This document shows, piece after piece, positions 49,976-59,351 of a stretch of 64,000 nucleotides of DNA. This DNA comes from Variovorax sp. RA8. Its GTDB lineage: Bacteria; Pseudomonadota; Gammaproteobacteria; Burkholderiales; Burkholderiaceae_C. The notes beneath the pieces are model-generated. The model ran no database searches. It saw only the letters and a program-made list of their open reading frames with translations, and had not been told where the DNA came from. The stretch covers positions 1 to 64,000 of the forward strand of contig NZ_LR594664.1 of the NCBI RefSeq assembly GCF_901827175.1, in the 5' to 3' direction. The position numbers were made by a program, and so were the translations under genes. Every line of letters starts with the position of its first letter. Position 1 is the stretch's first letter.

Positions 49976-51994
49976 TCACCCCAGTTCGCGAAGTTCCCGA
50001 ATGTAGTCCGCCGTCGAGATCTCACCGCTCGCGCGCTGGGCCTGCAGTTCGGCGCGCACCTGCTGGCGGCGGTGGATCTCGAGCAGTTCCGCATGGGATA
50101 GGAGAGCGTCGCGCGCCAGCAGCCATTCCGGCGTGCCCTCGGCGGCGCGCTGCGGCGGCATGGCCACATCCAGCCCGTCCAGCTCCTTCTGCAGACGCAT
50201 CTCGGCGGGATCGTCCAGGTCGAGCAGCGCGACGATCTCGTCGCGAACCTGGAACGCCACCTCGGGGGCCACGTGCGCGGCATCGCGAAGCTTGGCCACG
50301 ATCGAGCTTTCCGCAGCGGTGAGCACCGGCGCCCGGGTCGGGGTGGTGACGGCGGGCCGGCGGTAGCCGAAGGACTGGTACGACTGGTTGCCCGCGGCGC
50401 CAGGCTGCGCAGGGCGGGGCTCGCCACTGGAGAGCGCCTGCTGGAACATCTTCCAGTACTCCTTCGCCAGCGTCTGGTCGGCCGTCATCAGCTTCAGGAT
50501 CTGCTGGAAGCGCTGCTGGAAGCGGGCGCGCTGCTCAGGCGATCTCGCGCCGCCGCACTCTTCGAGCAGCTGGTCGCGCAGGAAGAACGAGAGCGACTTG
50601 GCCGAGGCCTCCACGAGCTGGTCGAAGGCGTCACGGCCATGGGTGCGGACGTAGTCGTCCGGGTCCTGGCCGTCAGGAAGAGTCAGGATGCGGATGTCAT
50701 GGGTCGCGCGCACGAGCGGCAGCACCGTCTCGGCTGCCTTGCGGGCGGCCTTCTGGCCAGCAGCGTCGCCGTCGAAAACGAAGATCACGGATTCGGTGAA
50801 GCGCATGAGCGTCTGCAGCTGGCTCTCCGTCATGGCTGTGCCCATGGAAGCGACGGCGTTCTCCACGCCGTACTGCGCCAGCATTACGACGTCCATGTAG
50901 CCCTCGACCACGTGCACGCGCTTGACCTTGCGAATCGCTTCTCGCGCCTCGAACAGACCGTACAGGACGTTGCTCTTGTGGAAGATCGGCGTCTCGGCGC
51001 TGTTCAGGTACTTGGCGCCCGAGCTTTCCTCGATGAGCCTGCGCCCGCCGAACGCGACGATCTTGCCGGCGGTGTCCCTGACCGGGAAGATCAGTCGGGC
51101 GCGGAAGGTGTCGTAGTAGGAGACGGGTGCCGCCGGAGCTGCGGTACCGGACATGGGAGCAGGTGCGGGGCTGGCCGGGCGCGTGGCGCTCGGGAACCCG
51201 AAGGGCTTGCGAGCCGGTGCGGCGGGTATCGCTTGTGCCAGGGCTGCGGCCGGGGCTGCACCGCCCTCGCGTTCCTCGCGCGCACGGATCAGGTCGACCG
51301 CCGCGAGCGTCGTGGCCGCGTCGTGCTGGCCTGGCGCGAACGTCTCGCGCGGCCAGTCCAGCTCCTTGAGCGTGTCCCAGCCCTCAGGCGCGAGCCCGAT
51401 TCGAAACCGGTCGATGGTGGTCTTGTGGATTCCGCGCTTCGCGTGCACGTAGCGGGCGGCATCCGCCAGGAAGCCGGTAGCGTCGGGCCGGGCCCGGATC
51501 AGGTCAAGCGCCTCGGCGAGTTCGCTGGAGTAGCGATTCGCCGCGACGTCCATCGCCAGGTGCATCGCCTTCTTCACATCGGCCGGCGGGCGGCGCACCA
51601 CCGGCGCATGCGAGTCCGGGGCGGGGATCGCGACACCGGCGGCCTGGGCCAGGTCCTCGATCGTCTCGCGGAAGGACATGCCCTCCATTTCCATCAGGAA
51701 CTGGACCGCATCGCCGTGCGCGCCGCAGCCGAAGCAGTGGTAGCTCTGGCGGGAAGGAGTGACGGTGAACGAGGGCGAGCGCTCGGTGTGGAAGGGGCAA
51801 AGGCCCTTGAAGAGGGCCCCGCCGGCGCGTTTGAGTTCAACGTGGCGGCCCACGACCTCGACGATGTCGAGTCGCTGCTTGATCTGGTCGATCACGGACC
51901 CGTCTATGTTGCGGCTGCCGCCACCTGCTCCTCCCGCGCCTGTGCCCGCAAACCCGGTGGCCAGTGGCCGCTCGGGCACGTCGTTACTCAGCAT
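49976..51994 (-). CDS. dnaG: DnaG-type primase
   Basis: 672 aa. A CHC2 zinc-finger reads CPFH (Cys66, His69) and CFGC (Cys87, Cys90). The Toprim catalytic core shows VVEGYMDVVML and VIFVFDGDAAGQKAA, with the acidic residues expected for metal-dependent primer synthesis. A Pro/Ala-rich insertion of about 60 residues lies near 240-300, between the zinc part and the core. The C-terminal helicase-binding domain is present but diverged. Plasmid primases start lagging strands after transfer. It is transcribed with the two small genes upstream. Confidence 0.93.
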   Translation of the reverse strand: MLSNDVPERPLATGFAGTGAGGAGGGSRNIDGSVIDQIKQRLDIVEVVGRHVELKRAGGALFKGLCPFHTERSPSFTVTPSRQSYHCFGCGAHGDAVQFLMEMEGMSFRETIEDLAQAAGVAIPAPDSHAPVVRRPPADVKKAMHLAMDVAANRYSSELAEALDLIRARPDATGFLADAARYVHAKRGIHKTTIDRFRIGLAPEGWDTLKELDWPRETFAPGQHDAATTLAAVDLIRAREEREGGAAPAAALAQAIPAAPARKPFGFPSATRPASPAPAPMSGTAAPAAPVSYYDTFRARLIFPVRDTAGKIVAFGGRRLIEESSGAKYLNSAETPIFHKSNVLYGLFEAREAIRKVKRVHVVEGYMDVVMLAQYGVENAVASMGTAMTESQLQTLMRFTESVIFVFDGDAAGQKAARKAAETVLPLVRATHDIRILTLPDGQDPDDYVRTHGRDAFDQLVEASAKSLSFFLRDQLLEECGGARSPEQRARFQQRFQQILKLMTADQTLAKEYWKMFQQALSSGEPRPAQPGAAGNQSYQSFGYRRPAVTTPTRAPVLTAAESSIVAKLRDAAHVAPEVAFQVRDEIVALLDLDDPAEMRLQKELDGLDVAMPPQRAAEGTPEWLLARDALLSHAELLEIHRRQQVRAELQAQRASGEISTADYIRELRELG

Positions 51995-52004
51995 CCCGGC
52001 GCCC

Positions 52005-52223
52005 TCAGCCCGTCACCTGGGTGTAGACCGCCTGGTGGTGGACGATGTCAGTGGGAGCGAGCACGCGACCAGCGAAGTTCTTTCCGTCGAAGTTCCATCG
52101 GGCGCCGTCGCTTTCGATGAAATCATGGATCGGGCGGTTGGAAAGGGTGCCGATGCGCGGGCCGGCGCGCCGCGTGCGCAGCTGGGCGAACACGCTCGCT
52201 GCCGAGCGAAGCCGCTCGTTCAT
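52005..52223 (-). CDS. Small unknown protein in the dnaG operon
   Basis: 72 aa from ATG 52223; the longer frame upstream is shadow sequence of the neighbouring gene. No family recognised. It contains RPIHDFIESDGARWNFDG. It starts one base after the stop of the previous gene and ends 10 bp before dnaG. Confidence 0.6.
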   Translation of the reverse strand: MNERLRSAASVFAQLRTRRAGPRIGTLSNRPIHDFIESDGARWNFDGKNFAGRVLAPTDIVHHQAVYTQVTG

Positions 52224-52224
52224 G

Positions 52225-52662
52225 TCAGCCACGGTGCTGTGCCTCGGGGCGCTGTTCGGTGTCATCCTCGGTCGCGACGAGCTCTTGCTCAAGTTCTGGC
52301 GCGTGGATCGCGATGCCGGCAGCGCGCGCCGCGGCAATGATGGGCTCGATGCCGGCGAGGGCGATCTCGTGCAGCGCCTTGTGCTTCTCGAAGGCGGTCT
52401 CGCCCTCGGGCACGAGCGAGTGCTCCAACGGATCGAACTCACCCTCGAAGGCGAGGTCCAGCTCGGTCACACCGATCGCCGCTGCTTCCTGCAGGTCGGT
52501 CAGCATCGAGTGTTGGCGCAAGAGCACGCGGGCGTCATCGGACTCGCCGTCGGCGTAGCGAGGTGAGCCGTCCTCGCCTGTTGCGAAGCTTTCGTCGATC
52601 GAGGCCAGGCGCGTTGCGATCAGCTGGCGGAGGGAATCGATGGAGGTGGTGGTCATTTGCAT
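52225..52662 (-). CDS. Unknown acidic protein, first gene of the dnaG operon
   Basis: 145 aa from ATG 52662 (ATG 52656 also possible). No family recognised. Helical and strongly acidic (EGETAFEKHKALHEIALAGIEP and ELVATEDDTEQRP). Likely the promoter-proximal gene of a three-gene unit with dnaG. Confidence 0.62.
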   Translation of the reverse strand: MQMTTTSIDSLRQLIATRLASIDESFATGEDGSPRYADGESDDARVLLRQHSMLTDLQEAAAIGVTELDLAFEGEFDPLEHSLVPEGETAFEKHKALHEIALAGIEPIIAAARAAGIAIHAPELEQELVATEDDTEQRPEAQHRG

Positions 52663-52882
52663 GAAGCGGATTCTTTCTTGCGCACGAGTCTACTGACGCG
52701 GATCGTGTTTGCGCTAGGGCAGATGCGAGAAACAGGTCACTTTGGGCCCGCGATTGCGTGTCATCAAGGGCCATCGGCCACATGGAGGGCCCGGCCGGAC
52801 AGACAGCATGTCAGCAGCTTCCGCGCATCGATGCGCCGTCCCGTCGGCGCCAACTTTCCACGCCTCAAAAAAAGGAGCCTCA

Positions 52883-53161
52883 ATGAACAAAGCCGAACTC
52901 GTCGCCGCCATCGCTGCCGACACCAACCTCTCGAAGGCCGTCGCCGGCCGCGCTCTCGATTCCACGCTCGAGCACCTGGCCAGTGCGCTGACCAAAGGCG
53001 ACACCGTGCAGCTGCTCGGCTTCGGCAACTTCTCGATCTCCGACCGCGCCGAGCGCGCGGGTCGCAATCCGTCGACCGGCGAGGCCATCACCATCAAAGC
53101 CACCAAGGCAGTGAAGTTCACCGCGGGCAAGGCGCTCAAGGATGCAGTGAACGCTGCCTAG
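52883..53161 (+). CDS. hup: HU-type DNA-bending protein
   Basis: 92 aa from ATG 52883, with AAAGGAG upstream. Full-length HU/IHF fold: [18 protein letters not shown], then [20 protein letters not shown] with the DNA-arm motif GRNP, and [21 protein letters not shown]. Plasmid HU homologues bend DNA and may moderate the effect of a large plasmid on host chromatin. It stands alone between divergent and convergent genes. Confidence 0.93.
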   Translation: MNKAELVAAIAADTNLSKAVAGRALDSTLEHLASALTKGDTVQLLGFGNFSISDRAERAGRNPSTGEAITIKATKAVKFTAGKALKDAVNAA

Positions 53162-53234
53162 AACGAACACAATCGAGTAGCTGTCTGGGATGGCGGCGGA
53201 ATCGTTCACGGCGCCGCGCTAAGGGCACCGTGAA

Positions 53235-54062
53235 CTACAGGAACCTGGCCAGCCGCTCTCGCAGTTGGTCTGCCGTCGTCCCCTTCCTTGCCATCTCGCG
53301 CCCCAGATTCACCGGCGGATGGGAAAAACCGGAGACCGAAGTGCGCAGGCCGCGAGTAAGACCCAGATCCTCGAAGAGTAGTTTGTGCAGACGCCGAGCC
53401 TTCGGCCTGCGATCAAGCAGCCATGTCTCACGCTTCTCACCAGGAGCGGCTACGGCAACCAATAGCGGCTCCGCGGCCTTGAACTGAGAGAGGGAGGGAT
53501 TGAAGATCAGGTAGGGGCTCTTTGCGCGTCGCGTCCAGTCAAGTGGGTGTGGGTGGCCGGGCTCGAAACGCTCGTATCGCTCCATAGCCCCAGCTGCGTC
53601 GAAGCGAACGAGGACGTTGAGATGTTTGCGATAGGACGCGAGGCGACTTTCGGTCCAGATTCGCCGGCGGTCATCTATCCTCTCCCCGATCGTGCCGTAG
53701 CCGACGAACAGGTACTCGGTGACCTCATCCCTAGCCGCGCGTCGAGCGCAGAAAAAGACTACCAGATCGTCCTTGCCGAGCCTTGCTCGAACGTTGGGTC
53801 GGCAGATCCCCCAGCCCGCATGCGACGCGCTCCCTTGAGTGAACTCGGCGCTGAAGAACGAAGGGTCGTCACCCCAGTCGTATGCCGATCCTGTTTCGTA
53901 GAGGGGGAGCAGATGAGACAAGTCCTCGTGCTTGGCGGCCGACATCATCGCGTCGACCAGGAGCGACTCCCGAGAAGGGATGACTTGGCGATACACACAG
54001 AGGTAGGCGCGGGGCGCGCGCTTGCCCGTAGGCAGGTCAACCTTCAAAGGAACTCGTGACAT
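53235..54062 (-). CDS. Unknown protein resembling a nucleotide-modification-associated domain
   Basis: 275 aa. The pattern YLCVYRQVIPSRESLL, CRPNVRARLGKDDLVVFFC and EYLFVGYGTIGERI recalls the Nmad family of proteins found beside DNA-modification genes in phages. No catalytic residues can be named. I give this as a weak resemblance. It stands alone, minus strand, between the HU and GNAT genes. No modification or restriction genes flank it. Confidence 0.55.
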   Translation of the reverse strand: MSRVPLKVDLPTGKRAPRAYLCVYRQVIPSRESLLVDAMMSAAKHEDLSHLLPLYETGSAYDWGDDPSFFSAEFTQGSASHAGWGICRPNVRARLGKDDLVVFFCARRAARDEVTEYLFVGYGTIGERIDDRRRIWTESRLASYRKHLNVLVRFDAAGAMERYERFEPGHPHPLDWTRRAKSPYLIFNPSLSQFKAAEPLLVAVAAPGEKRETWLLDRRPKARRLHKLLFEDLGLTRGLRTSVSGFSHPPVNLGREMARKGTTADQLRERLARFL

Positions 54063-54150
54063 GGATGCCTTTCAGCCGGAGCTAACGAGCATAGCGAAGG
54101 AAACTCTGGGTGCGGTCGGGGACGGTGCGAACGCAGTCGCATCGTCGAGT

Positions 54151-55113
54151 TCAGCAACCCGGCCTGCTCACCTGGTCCTCTTCCATGTCCGCGCTGCGCG
54201 CTGACGCTTCCAACAACCCCAGTAGATCCAGGTCCTCATCATCATCGGCAACGATCCCGATGCGGGCGGCCGCCATCGAGCCGGGGTCGTATCCGGGTAA
54301 GCGGTCCCTGGTGTGCTCCAGGCCTCTGGCCAGGAAGTGCTCAATGGGCTCTCGGAAGCCGACGTACGCCAACCGGCGGCCACCCTGGGGCACGAGGAAG
54401 CCCGCGTCCAGGCATGCCGGTACACCCAGTGAGCGGGCGACGGCCAGGGACGCAGCGTTCGTCGTGCGCGCCTGGATGTTCACGAACGTCGGGAGCGGCG
54501 CGCCCTCGAGCACCTGGTGGGCCATGCATTCCGCCACCGCGCAGTAGGCGAGCAGGCGGCTCAGCCCGGCGCCGCGATGACTCTGCGCGACCCCGTAGCT
54601 GACGTTGATTCCGCGGGCCCCGTCGCGCGACCTGATCGTGCCGGCCCAGCCGGAGGCCACGACCCGGGGGGCTAAGGTTGCCGGGAGTGCGGTCACCGAC
54701 ATGGCGTTCACGCGCAGCATCGACCCGTCGTAGCGCCACCCCACGCGCGCCATGACCGCCGCGATGTTGGGGCCGATCAGGTCGTCGTAGGCGGCACGGC
54801 TCGCACCGCTCTCCTGCTGCGCGAAGGTGATATCGAAGGTGGGGTACCGAGCGAGCGAGACACTCATGCCGGTCACGCGGTCGACCAAGGGTGCTGCATC
54901 GGGCGCCAACCGCTCGCACACGAGCGTCTCCCGGTTTAGGTCGAAGCTCAGCTGGAGCCGCACTCCGTCCTGGTTGACGACTTCGACGAACCGGTCGCGG
55001 GCGATGAGCGCGGCCAGGCGCCCCTCGGAGATGCTGGCGCCAAGGACCGCGAAGCCGTTCGTGGCGGCCGGATCATAGGCCGTCCGGACTGCAATCTGGG
55101 CATGGGCGGCCAT
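54151..55113 (-). CDS. GNAT-type acetyltransferase-like protein
   Basis: 320 aa. The acetyl-CoA binding motif A is seen as NVSYGVAQSHRGAGLSRLLAY, shown here in parts: the QSHRGAG loop corresponds to Q/RxxGxG/A. NAASLAVARSLGV follows as in the GNAT C-terminal strand. The first 120 residues are an added N-terminal part of unknown role. The substrate is unknown. It lies 7 bp after the RecD2-like gene and is probably cotranscribed. Confidence 0.7.
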   Translation of the reverse strand: MAAHAQIAVRTAYDPAATNGFAVLGASISEGRLAALIARDRFVEVVNQDGVRLQLSFDLNRETLVCERLAPDAAPLVDRVTGMSVSLARYPTFDITFAQQESGASRAAYDDLIGPNIAAVMARVGWRYDGSMLRVNAMSVTALPATLAPRVVASGWAGTIRSRDGARGINVSYGVAQSHRGAGLSRLLAYCAVAECMAHQVLEGAPLPTFVNIQARTTNAASLAVARSLGVPACLDAGFLVPQGGRRLAYVGFREPIEHFLARGLEHTRDRLPGYDPGSMAAARIGIVADDDEDLDLLGLLEASARSADMEEDQVSRPGC

Positions 55114-55120
55114 GGTCTGC

Positions 55121-58100
55121 TCAGCCCTTGGGCCGATCCCCTTCCGCGCCGGCGTCGTCGATGTTGCTGAGCGTCTGGGCGAGCTTCTCGTTGACGCGCT
55201 CCACCAGCGTCGTGTTCCGGGCGGGCAGCTTCGTGGCGGCGATCCGGCGCAGCTCAGCGTCGTCGCCGTAGATCCACAGGCCCTCTCGCGCGCGGCTCGC
55301 GCCCGTCAGGAACATGTTCGCGTTCATGAAGGACGCTTGTCCGGGGGTCATGACGAGCATCACGTCCTTGTATTCGCTGCCTTGTGCCATGTGCACCGTC
55401 GCGGCGTAGCTGTGCTGCAGGTCCTTGAGCGAGTCGCCCGGGAACTGGATGAAGCGTCCGTCGTCGAGCTTGATGACCACGTACTGCGGGCCGCGGCGCT
55501 TCGGATCGTTGTGGGGCTGGAAGCGTGTGATCGTCCCGGTGTCGCCGTTGACCACGCGGATGTCGTTGCCGTCCTCGTCCTCGCCGAGCGTCATGTTGTC
55601 GCGGATCACGATCCGGTCGTTCACGTGCAGGGAGGCGGTGCCGGGGATCTTGACGGCGTGCGGGTTCAGCAGGTCGCGCAGGCGGGCGTTGGCGTAGTCA
55701 GTGCACCAGGTGGGCTCGTCGGCGGAGCCGCTGCGGCGCGACATGAGCAGCACCACGTTTTCGATGCCATTGGCCTGCGCACGCTCGACGTACTTGGCGG
55801 CCACGGTCTCGAAGTAGCGAGCCGCCGGCGGCAGGCCGTGGGAGAAGGTGACCCCGGGGCCGTCCTCGCACCCGAGCGAATACTGGCGGATCTGGTTCAC
55901 AGTCTCCAGGATCGCGCCGGAGTTGCGCTTCGTAGCGGTGAGGTGGTGGTGGTCCACGCCAGGCAGGCGGATGATGTCGCTGAGCACGCGGCCCGCGCCG
56001 ATGGAAGGCAGCTGGCCGGCCAAGCCGTCGACACCGGGGTCGCCCAGGATGATCAGGTGCGCATCCGGCCGCAGAGCAGCGGTGGCGGCCTCGAAGAGGG
56101 ACAGCGTCGGCATCGTGCCTTCGTCGACAACGAGGATCTGGCAGCCGAGGGGGCTATTCCGGTTGACCATGAAGCCGCCTTCGGGGCTACCCTTGAGCAG
56201 CGAGTGCAGGGTGGAAGCCGAGTAGCCGTTGCGCTCGACGCGCGCCGACAGGACCTTGGCGGCCTTGCCGGTCGGGGCGGCGAACGCCCAGTCCTTGTGG
56301 GACATCATGGCGCTGAAGACCTCCATGATGGCGGTCTTGCCGCAGCCTGGACCTGCCGTCACGACGTGCAGGCGTGATTCGCTGGTCGCGATGCCGTAGA
56401 GGGCCTTCATCTGGTCCTCGTCGAGCTCGTAGCCCAGCAGGCGCTGGCTCACCTCGATGGCCTTGGTGCGGAACTGCTCGTAGGTTCGCCGGCGCAGCAA
56501 GGGCTTGGCCGACACGAGCATGCCGTGCAGATCTTCGGCCAGGCGGACCTCGGCCTCGTAGAGTTTGGCCGGGTAGATCCGGCGGTTGCCTTGCTCGTCT
56601 TCCTCGATGCGCAGGTCACCGCTATCGGTGGCGTACTCGATCAGCGTCTCCAACGAGATCATCGGTTCGGTCTTGGCCAGGCGGTTGCGCAGCTGCGGCT
56701 CGCCCACAAAGACGTGGCCGGCCGAGTCGCATTCCTCCATCACAAGGAAAGAGGCGAGGGCCGTAAGCCGCACGGGAGCGTCGCGCGGGATGTTCATCGC
56801 CTTGCCGATCGCGTCGGCGCTACGGAAACCGTAGCCCGGGATCGTGCGCATGGGGCTGTACGGATTCTTCGCGAGAAGGGCCGCGGCCACCTCGGTGATC
56901 GGACGGGAGTCGTCCTTGAGCTTCTTCGCCTCCGAGAAGAGGTTCATCGCCAGCAGCTTCATCGCCGCGGCCTTCAGCTCGCGCAGCGCGCCAAACTTGG
57001 TGGCGAGCATGCGTTCGATGTAGGGGATCTCGGGCGAGTCAGCGAGTGCGGTCGGGTTGTCGGAATCGCCAGGAGTGGCGTTCTTGTCCCCGAAGCTGGT
57101 CTTCCGGTTGGATACCGACTCGAAAGTGACAGTCCACGGCTCGTTGACGAGCTTCAGCCGCAGCGCCTCCAGGCCCTCGTCGCCGCCTTCGTCCTTGACC
57201 TTGCTGAGGTACTTCTCGGCGAGCTTCTTGCCGATGCCCGAGAAGTTAGCGGCGATGAAGCGCGCCATGGATTGGACGTCGGGCTGGATGTGCGGCTCGA
57301 AGCTCACGACATCGAGCTGCTGCCCGTGGCTCGGGTGCACCTTCATGCTCCCGGTCAGGGCGTACTCGAGCCCTTCCTTCAGATGCGCCACGGCCGAGCC
57401 GGTGATCTTCAGGGACTCGCGCTCCTGCGTGTCCATGTAGCCAACGGCCCAGTCGCCGTAGATAGCGACGCTCTTGACGATCCCCACGTGAGTCTCTTCG
57501 GGAGCGGGTTTGGCCATGCCGCCGAAGCCCAGCGGAAGCGTCGACTCGCTGGCGGACGCCTTGAACCCGAAGCCGAAACCCTTCGGCACCGGGGCGGCCG
57601 GCGCAACCGCGGTCAGGTCGTCCAGCTCTTCCTGAGCAGGGGCAGACGCCAGCGCCGCCGGCGCCGGGGCAGGTGCCGGCGCGGTTGGAGCGGAGGCGGG
57701 TACCGCGGACCGAGCGCGGGCCACCGGGGTGGCAGCGGCAGCAACCGTGGCGGTAACGGGCGCGGCTGGCGCGCGGCCGAACGAAAGAGGGCGGAACCGG
57801 AATGCCGCCGGTGCAGCGGCAGCCGGGGCGGCGGCAGCAGGAGCGGGGGTCAGCGCCGGCGCAGGGGCCGCGGAGAGTGCTGCCGGCGCCTCAGCCGCAC
57901 CAGGGAACCGCAGGCCCAGCGGGCGGGCCCCAGGCGCAGGAGCCGTTGCCGGCGCTGGCAACGGGGCGCGAGCTGGTGTGGGCGCCGGAGCCGCAACCGG
58001 AGCCGGAGTGGGGGCGGGGCCGGAAGCGCGCGTGAGCCGACGGAACGGTGCGAAGCGCAGAACGGCGGGAGCCGGGGCGGGCGCTCGGATTGGAGCGGTT

Positions 58101-58138
58101 TCCGCTTCGGGGGACACGCTTGCTGACGTCATCGCCAT
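55121..58138 (-). CDS. RecD2-like SF1 helicase with disordered N-terminus
   Basis: 1005 aa from ATG 58138. Residues about 1-190 are Ala/Pro-rich with FG-like motifs (LRFPG, FRFRPLSFG, GFGFGFK and PLGFGGM). An OB-like and helical region follows, then the helicase: Walker A GPGCGKTAI near 596-603, motif II LVVDEGTM (the family usually has DEAS), a RecD motif III interrupted by GVDGLAG (GDP, then QLPSIGAG) and late motif VHMAQGSE with TGASRAREGLWIYG. The end is DRPKG. RecD2 proteins unwind 5' to 3' and may act in repair or in processing transferred strands. Confidence 0.82.
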   Translation of the reverse strand: MAMTSASVSPEAETAPIRAPAPAPAVLRFAPFRRLTRASGPAPTPAPVAAPAPTPARAPLPAPATAPAPGARPLGLRFPGAAEAPAALSAAPAPALTPAPAAAAPAAAAPAAFRFRPLSFGRAPAAPVTATVAAAATPVARARSAVPASAPTAPAPAPAPAALASAPAQEELDDLTAVAPAAPVPKGFGFGFKASASESTLPLGFGGMAKPAPEETHVGIVKSVAIYGDWAVGYMDTQERESLKITGSAVAHLKEGLEYALTGSMKVHPSHGQQLDVVSFEPHIQPDVQSMARFIAANFSGIGKKLAEKYLSKVKDEGGDEGLEALRLKLVNEPWTVTFESVSNRKTSFGDKNATPGDSDNPTALADSPEIPYIERMLATKFGALRELKAAAMKLLAMNLFSEAKKLKDDSRPITEVAAALLAKNPYSPMRTIPGYGFRSADAIGKAMNIPRDAPVRLTALASFLVMEECDSAGHVFVGEPQLRNRLAKTEPMISLETLIEYATDSGDLRIEEDEQGNRRIYPAKLYEAEVRLAEDLHGMLVSAKPLLRRRTYEQFRTKAIEVSQRLLGYELDEDQMKALYGIATSESRLHVVTAGPGCGKTAIMEVFSAMMSHKDWAFAAPTGKAAKVLSARVERNGYSASTLHSLLKGSPEGGFMVNRNSPLGCQILVVDEGTMPTLSLFEAATAALRPDAHLIILGDPGVDGLAGQLPSIGAGRVLSDIIRLPGVDHHHLTATKRNSGAILETVNQIRQYSLGCEDGPGVTFSHGLPPAARYFETVAAKYVERAQANGIENVVLLMSRRSGSADEPTWCTDYANARLRDLLNPHAVKIPGTASLHVNDRIVIRDNMTLGEDEDGNDIRVVNGDTGTITRFQPHNDPKRRGPQYVVIKLDDGRFIQFPGDSLKDLQHSYAATVHMAQGSEYKDVMLVMTPGQASFMNANMFLTGASRAREGLWIYGDDAELRRIAATKLPARNTTLVERVNEKLAQTLSNIDDAGAEGDRPKG

Positions 58139-58241
58139 AGTGAGAGGCTCCAGAAACAAAGATAACGACTAGCCCGTAGCATAGTAATAATGCAGAAAGA
58201 AGGGCGTAATTGTTTTTCTCTTCTGGGATCTGCGCACACTC

Positions 58242-59351
58242 ATGACCAGCACCACCACCACCACCACGACCCCCCAACCCAATGACCCGCGCATTCAGCG
58301 CGTCCTTATCGCCGCGCAGCAGCACGGCGAGAACGACGGTCCCGACCACGAGGTGGGCGATCTGCAGGACGTTCTGCGCGCGGCCTGGTCTCTCATGTCG
58401 CTGGAGCAGCGCAACCAGCTCATGGCAGCCGCGGAAACCGTGGACGTCCTGCGTGCCGGGGACGACTTCGTCGAGGTCGCGCAATTGCGGGCCTACTTGA
58501 TGGACGAGAGCGGCATCCACCGGGTCCAGATCGAAGTGATCCGCGATGGCGGTGGCAAGGAGCCGACGGTGTCGTCGCTGAAGCTATTCAACGCCTCGGG
58601 CGACGAGCTCCATGCGGCCGAGAGCGACATCGATACGGATGAGCTGAAAATGTTGGCGAGGCGGCTCGACGCCGAGTTGCTGGGGGGCATGCCGCCCCAA
58701 TCCGTCGAACCGGCATGGGTCTCAACGATCGGTTGGGACCTCTGGAACGATGCCCTGACCCACTCGGTGCGAATTGAAGGCATCGATCGAAACATTCAGC
58801 CCTTGCGCTGGCGCGATGCATCCGCCGCGCTCGATCGCCATCTTCTTCCTGAGACTGGCGACGGCTGGCGCGAGGAGCGCGTGGTTGTCATGGAGCTGCA
58901 GCCGGCTCTCGGCCATGCGATGCCGCGATGGGCGGAGCTCACTCTGAACAGCACCGCGTTAGAGCAGCTTCGGCAGGGTCAAGAGCTGACACTGGGCACG
59001 GCCGCGTTGCCTGTCCGTGCTGGCGGGGCGGCCAAGGGCAAAGGGGCTTCGGCTTACTTCCGCGAGCCACAGCTCCTCATTCGCGATTTCGGCGAGAGTG
59101 TGCAATTGGCCGGCTTCAACGAAGAGGCATGGCCTATGAACGGCGGCAAGGTTCCCTTACGGCTTTTTCTGCAATGGGTGGACACCCGACCGGCGGGCGA
59201 GACCCTGTTCGTCACAGAGGAGGGCGAGCTTCTTAATTACGACCAGGACTTCAGACGGCACAGCCTCTGGGTTGATGAGTACCACCGAGCGGTCGTCGCT
59301 GGTCTCGATGAGCCAGAGACCGAATTCGACGGGGAGCGTCTCCGTGGCTAA
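58242..59351 (+). CDS. Unknown 369-aa accessory protein
   Basis: No family recognised. A poly-Thr N-terminus precedes a helical segment (DHEVGDLQDVLRAAWSLM, then EQRNQLMAA) that has an acidic E-V-x-D-L pattern seen also in the gene at 62241. The rest is mixed. It ends in Leu-Arg-Gly. It starts a co-directional series of accessory genes and overlaps the next gene by eight bases. Confidence 0.65.
   Translation: MTSTTTTTTTPQPNDPRIQRVLIAAQQHGENDGPDHEVGDLQDVLRAAWSLMSLEQRNQLMAAAETVDVLRAGDDFVEVAQLRAYLMDESGIHRVQIEVIRDGGGKEPTVSSLKLFNASGDELHAAESDIDTDELKMLARRLDAELLGGMPPQSVEPAWVSTIGWDLWNDALTHSVRIEGIDRNIQPLRWRDASAALDRHLLPETGDGWREERVVVMELQPALGHAMPRWAELTLNSTALEQLRQGQELTLGTAALPVRAGGAAKGKGASAYFREPQLLIRDFGESVQLAGFNEEAWPMNGGKVPLRLFLQWVDTRPAGETLFVTEEGELLNYDQDFRRHSLWVDEYHRAVVAGLDEPETEFDGERLRG

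Noticed and set aside
49951..50427. Long N-terminal extension of the gene at 49501
   Set aside because: It runs through the dnaG 3' end in another frame with shadow composition; ATG 49950 is the natural start.
50273..52120. A 615-aa open frame on the plus strand opposite dnaG
   Set aside because: Shadow of the primase gene; no domain, no ribosome site and shadow-type composition.
56525..58126. A 533-aa open frame opposite the RecD2-like gene
   Set aside because: Arg/Gly-rich complement of the Ala/Pro-rich helicase N-terminus, with no motif.
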